Below, piece after piece: positions 62,857-64,000 of a stretch of 64,000 bases of DNA; the stretch's first letter is position 1, and every line of letters begins with the position of its first letter. The translations under genes were made by a program, and so were the position numbers. This stretch comes from VAZQ01 sp963763365 (GTDB taxonomy: Bacteria > Pseudomonadota > Alphaproteobacteria > Rhizobiales > Xanthobacteraceae). The notes below the pieces were generated by a model that saw only the letters and a list, made by a program, of their open reading frames with translations, had not been told where the DNA came from and ran no database searches. The stretch spans positions 290,801-354,800 of the forward strand of contig CAVXOE010000014.1 in the NCBI GenBank assembly GCA_963763365.1, written 5' to 3'.

Positions 62857-63147
62857 ATGACCGACTACGCCCTGAGCAAGCTGTTCTACGACCTGCACAA
62901 CGACCCCAAGCTCGGGGCCGAATACCGTGCCGACATGGGGACGGTGCTCGCGCGCTATAACCTCTCGCCGCAGATGCTCAGGGCGGTGCAGTCCGACGAC
63001 GTGGCCGCCGTCGCGCCGCACGTCAATGCCTACCTGCTGCGCTTCTACTTCCAGGTCCGCGGCATGCCGCAGGAGGAATTCATGGCGCGGCTGAGCGCGA
63101 TCGATCCGGAGAAGTCGCAAGCCCGAAAGGTTGCTGCCCATGGCTAG
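62857..63147 (+). CDS. ligA: Extradiol dioxygenase small subunit, LigA type
   Basis: 96-residue alpha subunit of a protocatechuate 4,5-dioxygenase-like enzyme: YALSKLFYDLHNDPKLGAEY, ARYNLSPQMLRAVQSDDVAA and LLRFYFQVRGMPQEEFMARL. It shapes the active site of LigB. The ATG at 62857 is favoured over 62851 because GGAGA lies six bases before it. Overlaps ligB by 8 bases (ATGGCTAG). Confidence 0.87.
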   Translation: MTDYALSKLFYDLHNDPKLGAEYRADMGTVLARYNLSPQMLRAVQSDDVAAVAPHVNAYLLRFYFQVRGMPQEEFMARLSAIDPEKSQARKVAAHG

Positions 63148-63970
63148 CCTCGTCGGAGTGTTCGCGGCGAGCCACGGGCCGATCATCGCACGCGATTGGG
63201 AGACGATGCCGGAGGGCCATCGCAAGCAACTCACTGCTGCCTTCGACGAGCTCGGCAAGCGCTTCCGCGCGTGCCGGCCGGATCTCCTGGTCCTGATCTC
63301 GCCGGATCATTGGGTCAATTTCTTTCTCAACAATCTGCCGGCGGTCTGTATTGGCATCGGCGAGGAGCACGATGGCCCGCCCGAGCCGTTCATGCGCAAG
63401 GTCTATCCGGTCGAACGGCTCAAGGGCCATGCCGCGTTCGGCCGCCATCTGCTCAATACGGCGCTCGATGCCGACTTCGAACCGGCGCTGTCGCATCGCC
63501 TGAAGCTCGATCACGGAAGCTGCATCCCGCTCTGGCGCATGGGGGTCGACCTTGCGCTGCCGATCGTCCCGATCATCGTGAACGACCTGGAAGAGCCGAT
63601 GCCCAGCATCCATCGCTGCCTTGCCTGGGGCCGGGTGTTGCGACAGGCGATCGAAAGCTATCCGGACCCGCTGCGCGTCGCCGTCCTCGGCACCGGCGGC
63701 CTGAGCCACTCGATCGGCGAAACGACCATGGGATGGATCGACGAGGACTTCGATCACGCCTGCATCAAGCATTTCCAAAATGGCGAGGAGGAAACGCTCG
63801 CCAAATTCCTCACCGATGCGTTGCCGCGCACCGGCAACGGCGCGCACGAGATCCGCGACTGGGTCGTGGCCCACGCGGCGGCCGGCAGCAAGGGATTCGA
63901 GCTGATCGACTATTTCCCCAGCCCGCCGACGCTCGTGGGCGCAGGCTTCGCGTCCTGGAAGCTGAACTGA
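63140..63970 (+). CDS. ligB: Extradiol ring-cleavage dioxygenase large subunit, LigB type
   Basis: 276-residue catalytic subunit of a class III extradiol dioxygenase that opens a catecholic ring with Fe(II) and O2. Likely iron ligands are H12 (AASHGPI) and H57 (SPDHWVNFF); further motifs are SHRLKLDHGSCIPLWRMGVD, VLGTGGLSHSIGE and HEIRDWVVAHAAA. The substrate (protocatechuate, gallate or a related acid) is not fixed by the sequence. It overlaps ligA by 8 bases and is the last complete gene. Confidence 0.9.
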   Translation: MASLVGVFAASHGPIIARDWETMPEGHRKQLTAAFDELGKRFRACRPDLLVLISPDHWVNFFLNNLPAVCIGIGEEHDGPPEPFMRKVYPVERLKGHAAFGRHLLNTALDADFEPALSHRLKLDHGSCIPLWRMGVDLALPIVPIIVNDLEEPMPSIHRCLAWGRVLRQAIESYPDPLRVAVLGTGGLSHSIGETTMGWIDEDFDHACIKHFQNGEEETLAKFLTDALPRTGNGAHEIRDWVVAHAAAGSKGFELIDYFPSPPTLVGAGFASWKLN

Positions 63971-64000
63971 CGCAATGGCCAGAACTCGACGGGCGCGTCG

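Noticed and set aside
63975..64000. ATG at 63975 as the start of another gene
   Set aside because: Only eight codons are in the window and there is no clear ribosome-binding site; it cannot be judged.

Overview
The window is a high-GC chromosomal segment that most resembles a hyphomicrobial alphaproteobacterium (Bradyrhizobium/Xanthobacteraceae-like). This rests on gene content rather than on a marker gene: orphan Bug-type substrate-binding proteins (six), speF-type leader RNAs upstream of ornithine decarboxylases, homospermidine synthase, ZnuABC with a CobW GTPase, an egtBD pair, and several families of interspersed palindromic repeats in the gaps. No rRNA, tRNA, transposase, phage or CRISPR locus was seen.

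Layout. 1-9.1 kb: end of glyS, an M3 peptidase, a Bug protein, a bicupin, a GlcG/HbpS protein, a small cytochrome c, a candidate minus-strand sRNA, a YVTN propeller, a DapA-family aldolase and a small membrane protein. 9.1-14.7 kb: a polyamine module with two paralogous decarboxylases, each behind its own structured leader, enclosing a GNAT gene and hss. 15-22 kb: a zinc module (WD40 protein, CobW GTPase, ZnuA, ZnuB, ZnuC and a 54-residue His-rich membrane protein) led from a Zur-like palindrome, interrupted by a divergent SPFH gene. 22-30 kb: a sugar kinase, an acyl-CoA dehydrogenase, two amidases, an alpha/beta hydrolase, a DUF2848 gene coupled to a tiny repetitive ORF, and an NMT1-like binding protein. 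30-39.7 kb: fatty-acid or acyl-CoA metabolism (crotonase, thioesterase, large acyl-CoA dehydrogenase, thiolase, FadJ-like protein, CoA-transferase/hydrolase). 39.8-49.5 kb: an oxidoreductase-cupin pair, an enolase-superfamily enzyme, an NHL protein, an amidohydrolase, a second cupin, a MetE-like protein and two Bug proteins. 49.6-57 kb: an OmpA-like protein, a Bug protein, an MltB-type transglycosylase, a second GlcG/HbpS protein and egtB-egtD. 57-64 kb: one same-strand run of likely catabolic genes (two Bug proteins, a divergent ATP-grasp-like protein, an FAH-family enzyme, two FMN reductases, LigA and LigB).

Seven otherwise well conserved genes (glyS, hss, a DUF2147 gene, an amidase, a thiolase, an FAD oxidoreductase, egtD) change reading frame once, and the protein continues normally in the next frame. 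This looks more like residual sequencing or assembly error than mass pseudogenisation; these genes are annotated over their whole span.

The most interesting non-coding signals are the duplicated decarboxylase leaders, whose hairpins are preserved by different sequences in the two copies; the candidate C-rich-loop sRNA at about 6.26-6.37 kb; the Zur-like site at 21.93 kb; and the heptad-repeat mini-ORF at 26.93 kb.
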